Shown in pieces: positions 36,561 through 44,481 of a DNA stretch of 64,000 nt. The DNA lies in the NCBI GenBank assembly GCA_963705285.1, contig OY970066.1, positions 2,852,001-2,916,000 on the forward strand, read 5' to 3'. The translations under genes were made by a program, and so were the position numbers. Every line of letters begins with the position of its first letter. The stretch's first letter is position 1. A model generated the notes under the pieces. That model saw only the letters and a program-made list of their open reading frames with translations, made no database searches and was not told where the DNA came from. This DNA comes from JACMLD01 sp963705285 (GTDB lineage Bacteria > Bacteroidota > Bacteroidia > Chitinophagales > Chitinophagaceae).

Positions 36561-36622
36561 TAACCGAAGTCTTGAACTGATGCATATTACCCCATCAGCC
36601 TGCCAGACTTCGGTTATTTATA
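36561..36622. terminator. long hairpin after the T9SS protein gene
   Basis: TAACCGAAGTCT at 36561-36572 pairs perfectly with AGACTTCGGTTA at 36605-36616, and inside it CTGATG at 36577-36582 pairs with CATCAG at 36593-36598. Only a few T follow on the plus strand, so it may be a terminator or a structured element. Confidence 0.5.
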
Positions 36623-36627
36623 TTACC

Positions 36628-36701
36628 AATTAACTGATCAACCAATTAACTGATCAACCAATTAACTGATCAACTAATCAACCGATCAACCAATCAACTA
36701 A
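36628..36701. repeat. tandem AATTAACTGATCAACC repeats
   Basis: Three near-perfect 17-base copies of CAATTAACTGATCAAC are followed by decayed copies (CTAATCAACCGATCAACC and CAATCAACTAA). A related GATCAACTGGATAACC tract lies before sdaA at about 11140-11170. Confidence 0.75.
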
Positions 36702-36708
36702 ATACCGC

Positions 36709-36723
36709 ATACCGGGTATATAC
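36709..36723. promoter_or_regulatory. candidate operator ATACCGGGTATATAC
   Basis: This 15-base near-palindrome lies 45 bases before the start of the mono-haem protein gene. The identical 15 bases occur at 56886-56900, upstream of the M6 peptidase gene. The shared sequence suggests one regulator for both, but this is inference. Confidence 0.35.
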
Positions 36724-36767
36724 CAGGGATTACTGTTGTGGTAACTTTATAATGCAATGCATTATTT

Positions 36768-38156
36768 ATGAAACCATCTATTTTGTTGCTGCTGGTTGCC
36801 GCTATCATCAACAACCAGGTATCTGCTCAAATTTTTGCCAGTTCGCTGGATACAATTCCTGCGGGGTGGACCGGCCCTGTATTCAAACTGCACGCAGCCT
36901 ATCCCAAGAAACTTTCAAAAGAAACAAATCATCCCTGGCTGAAATTCAATTTCAAGACCCAGCCCAAAGCGTACATGCAGGCGGTGCTGCAGTATTTTTT
37001 AGCGGGCAATACCGCTAACGGGTTTGATGTGCGTAATAACAAAACCCGTAAATGGTACCATGCACCTTCTATGAGCTGGCAGCCGCTCAACCGCGCGTAT
37101 GGCAGGGAATTTATTCATGGGTTGACAAGAGAAAGAAATTCTCCTGCGGGCGAATTGTATCCAACGCAAACAAGCATGGCACAAAACTGGGCCGTTGGTT
37201 TTTACAATGCCGCCGGTGCCTATACATTTGGAAAAGTATGGGCAGATACCAATCACCTGCAAATTGACAGCGTTGTTTTTCCTGAACATACGGTAACGGC
37301 CAAGCTATTATTTACCGCTGCCAGTCCAGATGAGGTGCCATATATAAACGGATCGCTTGAATGGCAGGCAAACATTAACACTGCATTGTTTGGAACAGGA
37401 AAAAGGGCGCCGCGCACGGTGCGGCTGTTACAGGTAGACATTGCTGTAAAAGATGCAAGGGCAAATACTTTAACAGGTTGGGTGTTTGGTACATTCGCTT
37501 TTCATGCGGGCGCAAAAGGTAATACAGTATGGAAGAAACTGGTGCCCGTTGGGTTAATGTGGGGCAATGATGCCAATAAGTTTGACGGCCAGCGTTTGAA
37601 GGAAACATGGATCAATCCTGATTACCTAACATTGTTTACATTTCCCAATGGCAGGCAAATGCATGTGGGGTATAAAGGAAGATTAAACGGGCCGGTAGAC
37701 AATCCTATTTCATCTTGCCTCTCTTGCCATGCTACCGCGCAAAGCCCCCAGTTCAGGCCCATTACGCCAGATACCGGTAAGCCCGCCGATCTGTCTGCAT
37801 TTTTTAGAAACGTAAAATCTAATGAATCTTTTGATGGTTTGCCTACCAGTTCTTCCATGGACTATTCATTGCAGTTGGCAGGCGGAATAGCGGCTGCATT
37901 GGCCAACCGGGCTCAGCCTGGCATATTTATGCAACCGGGCGCAGAAGACATCAAAAAGATAGAGTACTTTATCACCAGTATGGAAGACAGTGTTAATACA
38001 AAAGAGCAAACGCCTGCTGCCTTGCGCGGTCCTCTGCAAGCGCCTACTGCAGAACCTGCAGCACAGCCACCGTTACAACATCATGCGGCATGGATACTGG
38101 GCCTGTGTGGTGTTATTCCGCTATTGGTTGCGTTGGGTATTAATAAAAAAAGCTAG
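36768..38156 (+). CDS. exported mono-haem cytochrome c-like protein with C-terminal anchor
   Basis: The 462-residue protein has a signal peptide (about 1-20) and one haem-binding motif CLSCH at about 317-321. The 300 residues before the haem site form a large domain I do not recognise (NHPWLKFNFKTQPKAYMQAV; MAQNWAVGFYNAAGAYTFGK). After it come a helical segment, a Pro/Ala-rich linker and a C-terminal membrane helix (WILGLCGVIPLLVALGI) followed by NKKS. The protein would sit on the outer face of the cytoplasmic membrane with one c-type haem. Electron transfer or a redox enzyme role is likely; the partner is unknown. Confidence 0.75.
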   Translation: MKPSILLLLVAAIINNQVSAQIFASSLDTIPAGWTGPVFKLHAAYPKKLSKETNHPWLKFNFKTQPKAYMQAVLQYFLAGNTANGFDVRNNKTRKWYHAPSMSWQPLNRAYGREFIHGLTRERNSPAGELYPTQTSMAQNWAVGFYNAAGAYTFGKVWADTNHLQIDSVVFPEHTVTAKLLFTAASPDEVPYINGSLEWQANINTALFGTGKRAPRTVRLLQVDIAVKDARANTLTGWVFGTFAFHAGAKGNTVWKKLVPVGLMWGNDANKFDGQRLKETWINPDYLTLFTFPNGRQMHVGYKGRLNGPVDNPISSCLSCHATAQSPQFRPITPDTGKPADLSAFFRNVKSNESFDGLPTSSSMDYSLQLAGGIAAALANRAQPGIFMQPGAEDIKKIEYFITSMEDSVNTKEQTPAALRGPLQAPTAEPAAQPPLQHHAAWILGLCGVIPLLVALGINKKS

Positions 38157-38546
38157 CGGGCGGTCATCTGTTAAGAAATCAACCATCGTTAATTGCAGCA
38201 ATCTCAAGATCACAAAATTATTGGTGTCCGGGAAAAACCACCTCATTATACGAAGACCCAGTTGTAGCAAAGGTTTTCAGTGATTTAAACAAGCGGAGGG
38301 CTTGCATTTCTAAGACCTGATACTAGTACGCTTTGAGATGCCTCGTTTTCCGTCAGCTTTGTACAGAAGTTGAATGATCCGATGGCTGAAATACCTACTG
38401 CTGCTCAATTACAGGGGAAAAGGAAAACGCAGCATCGAAAAGCGTACGAGCGCCCGGCCGGCCTGAGGCCATCGTATTAAAAGGTTTGCAGGATTTAACC
38501 GGACAATAATGATCACAAGATCACAAAATCACATAATCAGCAATCT
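38157..38546. other. intergenic region holding mobile-element relic copy 2
   Basis: Most of this gap is the 291-base relic at 38220-38510. The flanks contain ATCACAAGATCACAAAATCAC words on the right. No intact gene is present. Confidence 0.6.
38220..38510 (+). mobile_element. decayed mobile-element relic, copy 2
   Basis: This is the second copy of the 338-base element at 7824-8161, in the inverted orientation. It starts ATTGGTGTCCGGG and ends CCGGACAATAAT, giving a 12-base imperfect terminal inverted repeat (10 of 12). It lacks 47 bases present in copy 1, right after GCCTCGTTTT, and has an extra G in the GCGGAGGG run that breaks the frame. The frame WCPGKTTSLYEDPVVAKVF is conserved with copy 1. 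The last 100 bases of the coding part, from CAATTACAGGGG to ATCGTATTAA, are nearly identical in both. Confidence 0.6.
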
Positions 38547-39785
38547 TTAATGCGTAACCGTACCTAGTTTTAACGGGTCATGTTTGTATTTAAAGACCAG
38601 AGGAAAAATAATGCCCAGTACAAGCGCATACGCTGCAAAAGTAAACCAGATGCTTTGCCAGTCCCTCACGCCATTGCGGGTGAAATAGTCCACCACGCTG
38701 CCGCTAAACCATCCGCCCAGGTATGCCCCGATGCCATTGGTCATCAGCATAAACAACCCCTGCGCACTGGCGCGAATTTTAATGGCTGCTTCCCTTTCCA
38801 CAAAAAGTGACCCTGAAATATTGAAGAAGTCAAACGCCATTCCGTATACAACCATTGATAAAACCAGAAATGGAAAGCCTGGTCCGGGATTGCCAATGCC
38901 AAATAATCCAAACCTGAATACCCAGGCAAAAATACTCATGATCATCACCTGCTTGATGCCAAAACGCCGGAGGAAAAAAGGTATCGTTAGTATAAAAAGG
39001 GTTTCTGAAATCTGCGCTACAGATGATAGCAGTCCCGGGTGTTTTACTGCAAACGAATCAGGATACACTTTGCTGAAATCATCCAGAAAAGGTAAGCCGA
39101 AAGTATTGGTGATTTGCAACGCGGCGCCCAGCAACATGGCAAACAGAAAGAAGATAGCCATCTTCCTTTGCTTAAATAAAACAAACGCATCAAGGCCTAA
39201 TGAAGACGCAAGACTTTTTTTCTCAGTTGTTTTAATGGGCGGGCATTTAGTGATGGTAAATGAATACAGACCCATAATGATGCCTGCTACGGCGCTTACA
39301 TAAAATTGATAATGACTTTGGTTGAAACCCAGCAAATCTACCGTCCACATAGCACAAATAAAACCCACAGTGCCCCATACCCTAATGGGCGGAAACATCT
39401 TTACAATATCCAGACCGTTTTTCTCCAGCGCGATATAAGAAACGGTATTGTTCAACGCAATGGTGGGCATGTACATGCAGTTGTTGAGCAGCATGATAAT
39501 CCAGAGTAGTTTGTAGTTAGTTACAGTAGATGCCCACAACAACAAGATAGCTCCAACAATATGGCACAAACCCAACACCCGTTCTGCATTCACCCATTTA
39601 TCTGCCACAATCCCCAGCAAGGCAGGCGCAAACAAAGATGCAATACCCATGGTTCCATAAATACTGCTTATCTGTAATCCTGTAAATCCCAGCGAAAAAA
39701 GATAACTTCCTAATGAAATTAACCAGGAGCCCCAAACAAAGAATTCCAAAAAATTCAGCACTATCAGCCGGAATTTAATACTCAC
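38547..39785 (-). CDS. nucleoside permease, MFS (NHS/NupG-like)
   Basis: This 412-residue membrane protein has twelve helices and matches the nucleoside:H+ symporter family. The N-terminus MSIKFRLIVLNFLEFFVWGSW and the segment MPTIALNNTVSYIAL are characteristic of the family, with FPPIRVWGTVGFICAMW following. Members import nucleosides with protons across the inner membrane. The gene is divergent from the large transglutaminase-like gene and ends near relic copy 2. Confidence 0.9.
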   Translation of the reverse strand: MSIKFRLIVLNFLEFFVWGSWLISLGSYLFSLGFTGLQISSIYGTMGIASLFAPALLGIVADKWVNAERVLGLCHIVGAILLLWASTVTNYKLLWIIMLLNNCMYMPTIALNNTVSYIALEKNGLDIVKMFPPIRVWGTVGFICAMWTVDLLGFNQSHYQFYVSAVAGIIMGLYSFTITKCPPIKTTEKKSLASSLGLDAFVLFKQRKMAIFFLFAMLLGAALQITNTFGLPFLDDFSKVYPDSFAVKHPGLLSSVAQISETLFILTIPFFLRRFGIKQVMIMSIFAWVFRFGLFGIGNPGPGFPFLVLSMVVYGMAFDFFNISGSLFVEREAAIKIRASAQGLFMLMTNGIGAYLGGWFSGSVVDYFTRNGVRDWQSIWFTFAAYALVLGIIFPLVFKYKHDPLKLGTVTH

Positions 39786-39860
39786 AGTAGTTGGTTTGTT
39801 TAAATGGTAAGATAAAGATTTTGAACGAATTTACAGGAACCGTCACTTGCGTTCAATCAT

Positions 39861-39868
39861 TAAATTTG
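39861..39868 (+). promoter_or_regulatory. -7 box (TAAATTTG) before the transglutaminase-like gene
   Basis: TAAATTTG fits TAnnTTTG and lies 78 bases before the ATG at 39947. The matching upstream TTTG is not seen at normal spacing. Confidence 0.35.
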
Positions 39869-39946
39869 TGTGGGTTAAAAGGCTTATATTTAACGTCAGC
39901 GATTGCTTCCAAACACCATCACTCCCCAGTAATACGATTATTATTT

Positions 39947-42900
39947 ATGGCAATACGCGTTGCAATCAATCATAAGACCACTTATAGTTACGACCGGCTG
40001 GTGTCGCTCTCCCCGCACATTTTTCGCTTGCGGCCTGCCGTGCATTCCCGCACCAATGTAGAGGCGTACTCGTTCAAAGTAACACCCAAAGATCATTTTA
40101 TCAACTGGCAGCAGGATCCCTTTGGCAATTACCAGGCAAGAGTGGTATTCCCTGAAAAAACCAGGGAACTGTCTGTTGAAGTGGAGGTGATTGCCAATAT
40201 GGTGGTGATTAACCCGTTTGATTTTTTTGTAGAAGAATATGCTGAAAATTTTCCGTTTGAATACCAGGGACAGTTACCCAAAGAACTCGTTCCCTACCTG
40301 GAGATAAAAGACAGTGGCCCGCTGCTTACCAAATGGCTGCAGGGCGTAGATCGGTCAAAAAAAACCATTAATGATTTCCTGGTATACATCAACCGCAAGG
40401 TGTATACAGACATCAGTTATTCCATACGCATGGAGGTGGGGGTACAAACCTGCGAAGAAACATTGAGCAGGGCCATTGGCTCGTGCCGAGATTCTGCGTG
40501 GTTGCTGGTTCAGATATTCCGGCACCTCGGCCTGGCAGCGCGTTTTGTTTCGGGCTACCTGGTACAGCTAACCGCAGATATCAAATCATTAGATGGCCCG
40601 TCTGGTCCTGAAAAAGATTTTACCGATTTGCATGCATGGACGGAAGTATACATACCGGGGGCCGGATGGATAGGACTGGACCCTACATCAGGACTGTTTG
40701 CCAGCGAAGGGCATATACCACTGGCATGCACACCCGATTATGCTAGCGCCGCCCCGGTGGTGGGCGCTACCGACAAATGCGAGACTACATTTACGTTTAG
40801 CAATACGGTAACACGCATTCATGAAGACCCGCGCGTTACAAAACCTTACTCTGAAGAACAATGGGCTGCCATTAATGCTACCGGTGCATTGGTAGACAAG
40901 GATTTACTGCAGGGCGACGTACGCATGACAATGGGCGGTGAACCCACCTTTGTGTCTATTGACGATATGGAAGGCGCAGAATGGAATACCACGGCAGATG
41001 GAAAACTGAAACGTGAGCTTTCGCATGATCTGATTTTTAGGTTGCGCGAAAAGTTTGGGCCCACCGGAATGATACATTACGGGCAGGGCAAATGGTACCC
41101 GGGCGAACCGTTGCCGAGATGGCAATATGGATTATTCTGGCGAAAAGACAATTATCCCATCTGGAAGAATATTGAACTGGTGGCGCATGAAAAGATTAGT
41201 AAAAAATATACCCATGAGCACGCACAGGCATTTGCGCATGAACTGGCAAAAACGGTAGCGGTCAGTACGGAGAATGTGTCTACGGCTTATGAAGATGTTT
41301 TTTATTTTCTTTGGAGCGAAGGAAAGTTGCCGGCGAACGAAGATCCGCTTCAATCCAATTTAAAAGATCCAATTGAACGGCGTACACTGGCGCAATTGCT
41401 GGAGAAAGGCTTACAAAATCCCGCAGGTTATGTGTTGCCGCTGAAATGGAATTATAACAACGATAAATGGCAAAGCAATAAATGGGTATTGAAAAGGGAA
41501 CACCTGTTCCTCATTCCCGGCAACTCACCCATTGGTTTGCGTTTGCCGCTCGATTCCCTGGCAGCCGTTGCCAAATCTGATGAACCGCAAAAAATTGAAC
41601 GCAGTTTGTTTGAAGATTTGCCGGCATTGGGGCATTATCATGAAGCTATTACCAGCCGCTATGGTTTGGTAACGGTACACCCAGAGCCAGCACAGAAAAT
41701 AGCGTATCAAACAGAACCGGCGCCAGAGAAAAAAGATGCATTGGCCGACCGCAATAAACGCCCTGAAAAAAAACAGGCAGAAGAAGAAGCCAAAAAGCCG
41801 TTGTACACCATACCGGTTATTAAAACCGCCTTGTGTATTGAAGCAAGGGAGGGGATTGTTTATATTTTTCTGCCTCCCATGGACTACCTGGAACACTATC
41901 TTGACCTGGTTGCGTCTATTGAAGCCACTGCAACCAAATTAAACATACCCGTACGCATAGAAGGCTATGAACCTCCGCGCGATTACCGGTTGGAACGGTT
42001 GGTGGTTTCACCAGACCCCGGTGTAATTGAAGTGAATATTCATCCTTCCTCTAATTGGAATGAACTGGTTCATAACATTGATACCTTGTACGACCAGGCA
42101 TTTCTGAGCCGGCTGGCTACAGAAAAATTTATGCTGGATGGCCGGCATACCGGCACCGGTGGCGGCAACCATATTACCATTGGTGGTGCTACGCCGTCTG
42201 ATAGTCCGCTGTTGCGGCGACCCGATGTGTTGCGCAGTTTAATTACGTATTGGCAACACCACCCCGGTTTGTCTTATTTATTTTCAAGTGCATTTGTTGG
42301 CCCTACCAGCCAGGCACCACGTATAGATGAAGGTCGCGATGAGAAGCTGTATGAAATGGAAATAGCTTTTGACCAGGTACCGGAGAGTGGATTTGTGCCT
42401 TTCTGGATGGTAGACAGAATATTCAGGCACCTGCTTACTGATATAACGGGCAACACCCACCGCTCAGAGTTTTGTATTGATAAAATGTATTCGCCCGATA
42501 CTTCATCAGGCAGGCTGGGCATTCTGGAGTTTCGTGCATTTGATATGCCGCCGCATAAACGGATGAGCCTGGTGCAGATGTTGCTCATTCGTGCATTGAT
42601 AGCAAAATTCTGGAAAACACCCTACAAACACAGCCTGGTACGATGGGGAACTGAATTACACGATAAATTTATGCTGCCGTATTATGTGCACCAGGATCTG
42701 AAAGATGTAGTGAATGATTTGAATGATGCCGGATACGCCTTTAGCATGGGCTGGTTTGAACCTTTCTTCGAATTCCGTTTTCCGCATTATGGTACGGTAA
42801 AGTTGCAGGATATAGAAATGGAAATACGCATGGGCATTGAGCCATGGCATGTACTGGGTGAAGAAATGAGTAGTACCGGTACTGCCAGGTTTGTAGATTC

Positions 42901-43417
42901 ATCTCTTGAAAGAATACAGGTAAAATTATCCGGCCTTAACGGTACACGGTATGTATTATTATGCAATGGCGTACGCGTGCCATTGCGCGAGACATCCATA
43001 AAAGAGGTATTTGTTTGCGGGGTAAGGTACCGTGCCTGGCAACCGCCATCAGCATTGCACCCTACCATTGGCGTAGATACACCGCTGGTATTTGACATAA
43101 TTGACACCTGGAACAGCCGTTCCATTGGAGGTTGTACCTATTATGTATCGCACCCCGGCGGTAGAAGTTATGATACGTTTCCGGTAAATAGTTATGAAGC
43201 AGAATCAAGGCGGTTCAGCCGGTTTGGAAATACTTCTCACTCACAGGATGTGCTGCAACCCGTACCAATAACCAATATGATCACAAAGCTCAACAGCATC
43301 ACAGCTCATTACATAGAACAAAACAGGTTGCCGTACCTGGCAGATGCACCATTACCAGAAACCAATGTGGCGTACCCTTACACACTCGATTTACGGCAAT
43401 TCTGGAAAAAGAAATAA
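39947..43417 (+). CDS. large transglutaminase-like protein with DUF2126
   Basis: I start at the ATG at 39947 (MAIRVAINHKTTYSYDRLVS), the normal N-terminus of this family, giving 1156 residues. An N-terminal bacterial transglutaminase-like domain covers about 1-105, then the papain-like core with Cys180 in GSCRDSAW, His229 in DLHAWTEVYIPG and Asp245 in IGLDPTSG. From about residue 300 the protein is DUF2126 (GDVRMTMGGEPTFVSIDDME; MLDGRHTGTGGGNHITIGGA). The function of the fusion is unknown. In many bacteria it sits beside circularly permuted ATP-grasp and alpha-E proteins, but no such neighbours are in this window. Confidence 0.93.
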   Translation: MAIRVAINHKTTYSYDRLVSLSPHIFRLRPAVHSRTNVEAYSFKVTPKDHFINWQQDPFGNYQARVVFPEKTRELSVEVEVIANMVVINPFDFFVEEYAENFPFEYQGQLPKELVPYLEIKDSGPLLTKWLQGVDRSKKTINDFLVYINRKVYTDISYSIRMEVGVQTCEETLSRAIGSCRDSAWLLVQIFRHLGLAARFVSGYLVQLTADIKSLDGPSGPEKDFTDLHAWTEVYIPGAGWIGLDPTSGLFASEGHIPLACTPDYASAAPVVGATDKCETTFTFSNTVTRIHEDPRVTKPYSEEQWAAINATGALVDKDLLQGDVRMTMGGEPTFVSIDDMEGAEWNTTADGKLKRELSHDLIFRLREKFGPTGMIHYGQGKWYPGEPLPRWQYGLFWRKDNYPIWKNIELVAHEKISKKYTHEHAQAFAHELAKTVAVSTENVSTAYEDVFYFLWSEGKLPANEDPLQSNLKDPIERRTLAQLLEKGLQNPAGYVLPLKWNYNNDKWQSNKWVLKREHLFLIPGNSPIGLRLPLDSLAAVAKSDEPQKIERSLFEDLPALGHYHEAITSRYGLVTVHPEPAQKIAYQTEPAPEKKDALADRNKRPEKKQAEEEAKKPLYTIPVIKTALCIEAREGIVYIFLPPMDYLEHYLDLVASIEATATKLNIPVRIEGYEPPRDYRLERLVVSPDPGVIEVNIHPSSNWNELVHNIDTLYDQAFLSRLATEKFMLDGRHTGTGGGNHITIGGATPSDSPLLRRPDVLRSLITYWQHHPGLSYLFSSAFVGPTSQAPRIDEGRDEKLYEMEIAFDQVPESGFVPFWMVDRIFRHLLTDITGNTHRSEFCIDKMYSPDTSSGRLGILEFRAFDMPPHKRMSLVQMLLIRALIAKFWKTPYKHSLVRWGTELHDKFMLPYYVHQDLKDVVNDLNDAGYAFSMGWFEPFFEFRFPHYGTVKLQDIEMEIRMGIEPWHVLGEEMSSTGTARFVDSSLERIQVKLSGLNGTRYVLLCNGVRVPLRETSIKEVFVCGVRYRAWQPPSALHPTIGVDTPLVFDIIDTWNSRSIGGCTYYVSHPGGRSYDTFPVNSYEAESRRFSRFGNTSHSQDVLQPVPITNMITKLNSITAHYIEQNRLPYLADAPLPETNVAYPYTLDLRQFWKKK

Positions 43418-43440
43418 TGTTTGCAACTGGTTATAACCGG

Positions 43441-43839
43441 CTACTGCGTTATTGAAATATGTTGTAGCAACAACACTGTATCTGCCACAGCAGTAATGTT
43501 TTGTTTGCTATCAGGATGCAGAACAAATATTTGTTTTTCTCCCAGTTGTACTGAATCATTCTCTGCGTCAATATTAATTGCTCCTTCAATAACCTGTACC
43601 ACTAGTAGTCCCTCTACAGTTAGGTCATCCATGGCAGCATCTTTATGCAGGGCAGATAATACCATGGTAAGGCCGTCTGTTTTAAAAACCGTAATGGCAT
43701 TTCGGTCATTTTTTTCCCAGGCCTTTTCTTCTTTCAGCTGGCTGATAAACTTTTCCAAATTAATTGCTACGGCAGGCGCATCAATAATCCTGTTACCTTC
43801 CGGACGGTTAAGGGTGGCATCATTAATTTTAACTGGCAT
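43441..43839 (-). CDS. small cupin-fold protein
   Basis: The 132-residue protein is a soluble single-domain cupin. A strand-rich core begins at about residue 50 (VFKTDGLTMVLSALHKDAAM), and VEGLLVVQVIEGAINID and KQIFVLHPDSKQNITAVADT correspond to the two cupin motifs. The second motif keeps one His; the full metal set is not clear. The reaction is unknown. It is convergent with the transglutaminase-like gene. Confidence 0.75.
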   Translation of the reverse strand: MPVKINDATLNRPEGNRIIDAPAVAINLEKFISQLKEEKAWEKNDRNAITVFKTDGLTMVLSALHKDAAMDDLTVEGLLVVQVIEGAINIDAENDSVQLGEKQIFVLHPDSKQNITAVADTVLLLQHISITQ

Positions 43840-43982
43840 GTGATTGAATTTTTTATGTGATTGATAATGGACGAAGTACGACGACCATTTTATAGTGGAA
43901 AATTATATGCCGGAACATGAACGGGCAATAATAAGGTCTTTTGAAAATCTCCACAGGCACTATTGTAGAACCAAATCCACAG

Positions 43983-44273
43983 CTAGGCCGCCGATGAAGT
44001 TCTACTGCCGTTGGATTTTTTATAGATAATAGAAAAAAATACCACCAGGGCATTTACGCAAAACGAAAATGAATTGGTGAATATAAGGGGCAAATCCTCT
44101 TTTCGTATACCGTACCATACCCATCCTGCCAGCCCCAGCATGAGCACAATCAGCATAACAAATGAAATGTTTTCCGCTTTTTTTTCACGAATAATTTTGA
44201 TTAATTGCGGTAGCATTGAAATTCCGGTAAAAATACCAGCTGCAATTCCTATATAATTCGTGAGCTTATCCAT
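43983..44273 (-). CDS. SemiSWEET-type sugar transporter
   Basis: This 96-residue membrane protein starts at MDKLTNYIGI (44273). It has the three helices and the PQL motif (GISMLPQLIKIIREKKAENI) of the bacterial SemiSWEET family, which forms dimers that pass mono- or disaccharides down their gradient. AGWVWYGIRKEDLPLIFTNS lies between helices two and three, as expected. The longer frame to 44342 adds an unlikely N-terminal tail. Its sugar is unknown. Confidence 0.9.
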   Translation of the reverse strand: MDKLTNYIGIAAGIFTGISMLPQLIKIIREKKAENISFVMLIVLMLGLAGWVWYGIRKEDLPLIFTNSFSFCVNALVVFFSIIYKKSNGSRTSSAA

Positions 44274-44481
44274 GGGTATATAAATTTGTCTGTTGACAGG
44301 CATCATGTTGCCAGCATGTATACGGCATGCTGATAAATTCATGCCATTAACGGTATTTGCCGAGGGTGTTTCGCTTTTACAGCCAGGTGAAACCGTCTCC
44401 GAAACATTTTGTTTGTGGCATGCTTTTTAATTCTATTGATCATCATACCAAGCATTTATCAATTTTTTTATACCGCTAACT

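Noticed and set aside
38731..39303. Long plus-strand frame of 190 residues opposite the nucleoside permease gene
   Set aside because: It is the antisense shadow of a clear membrane transporter gene.
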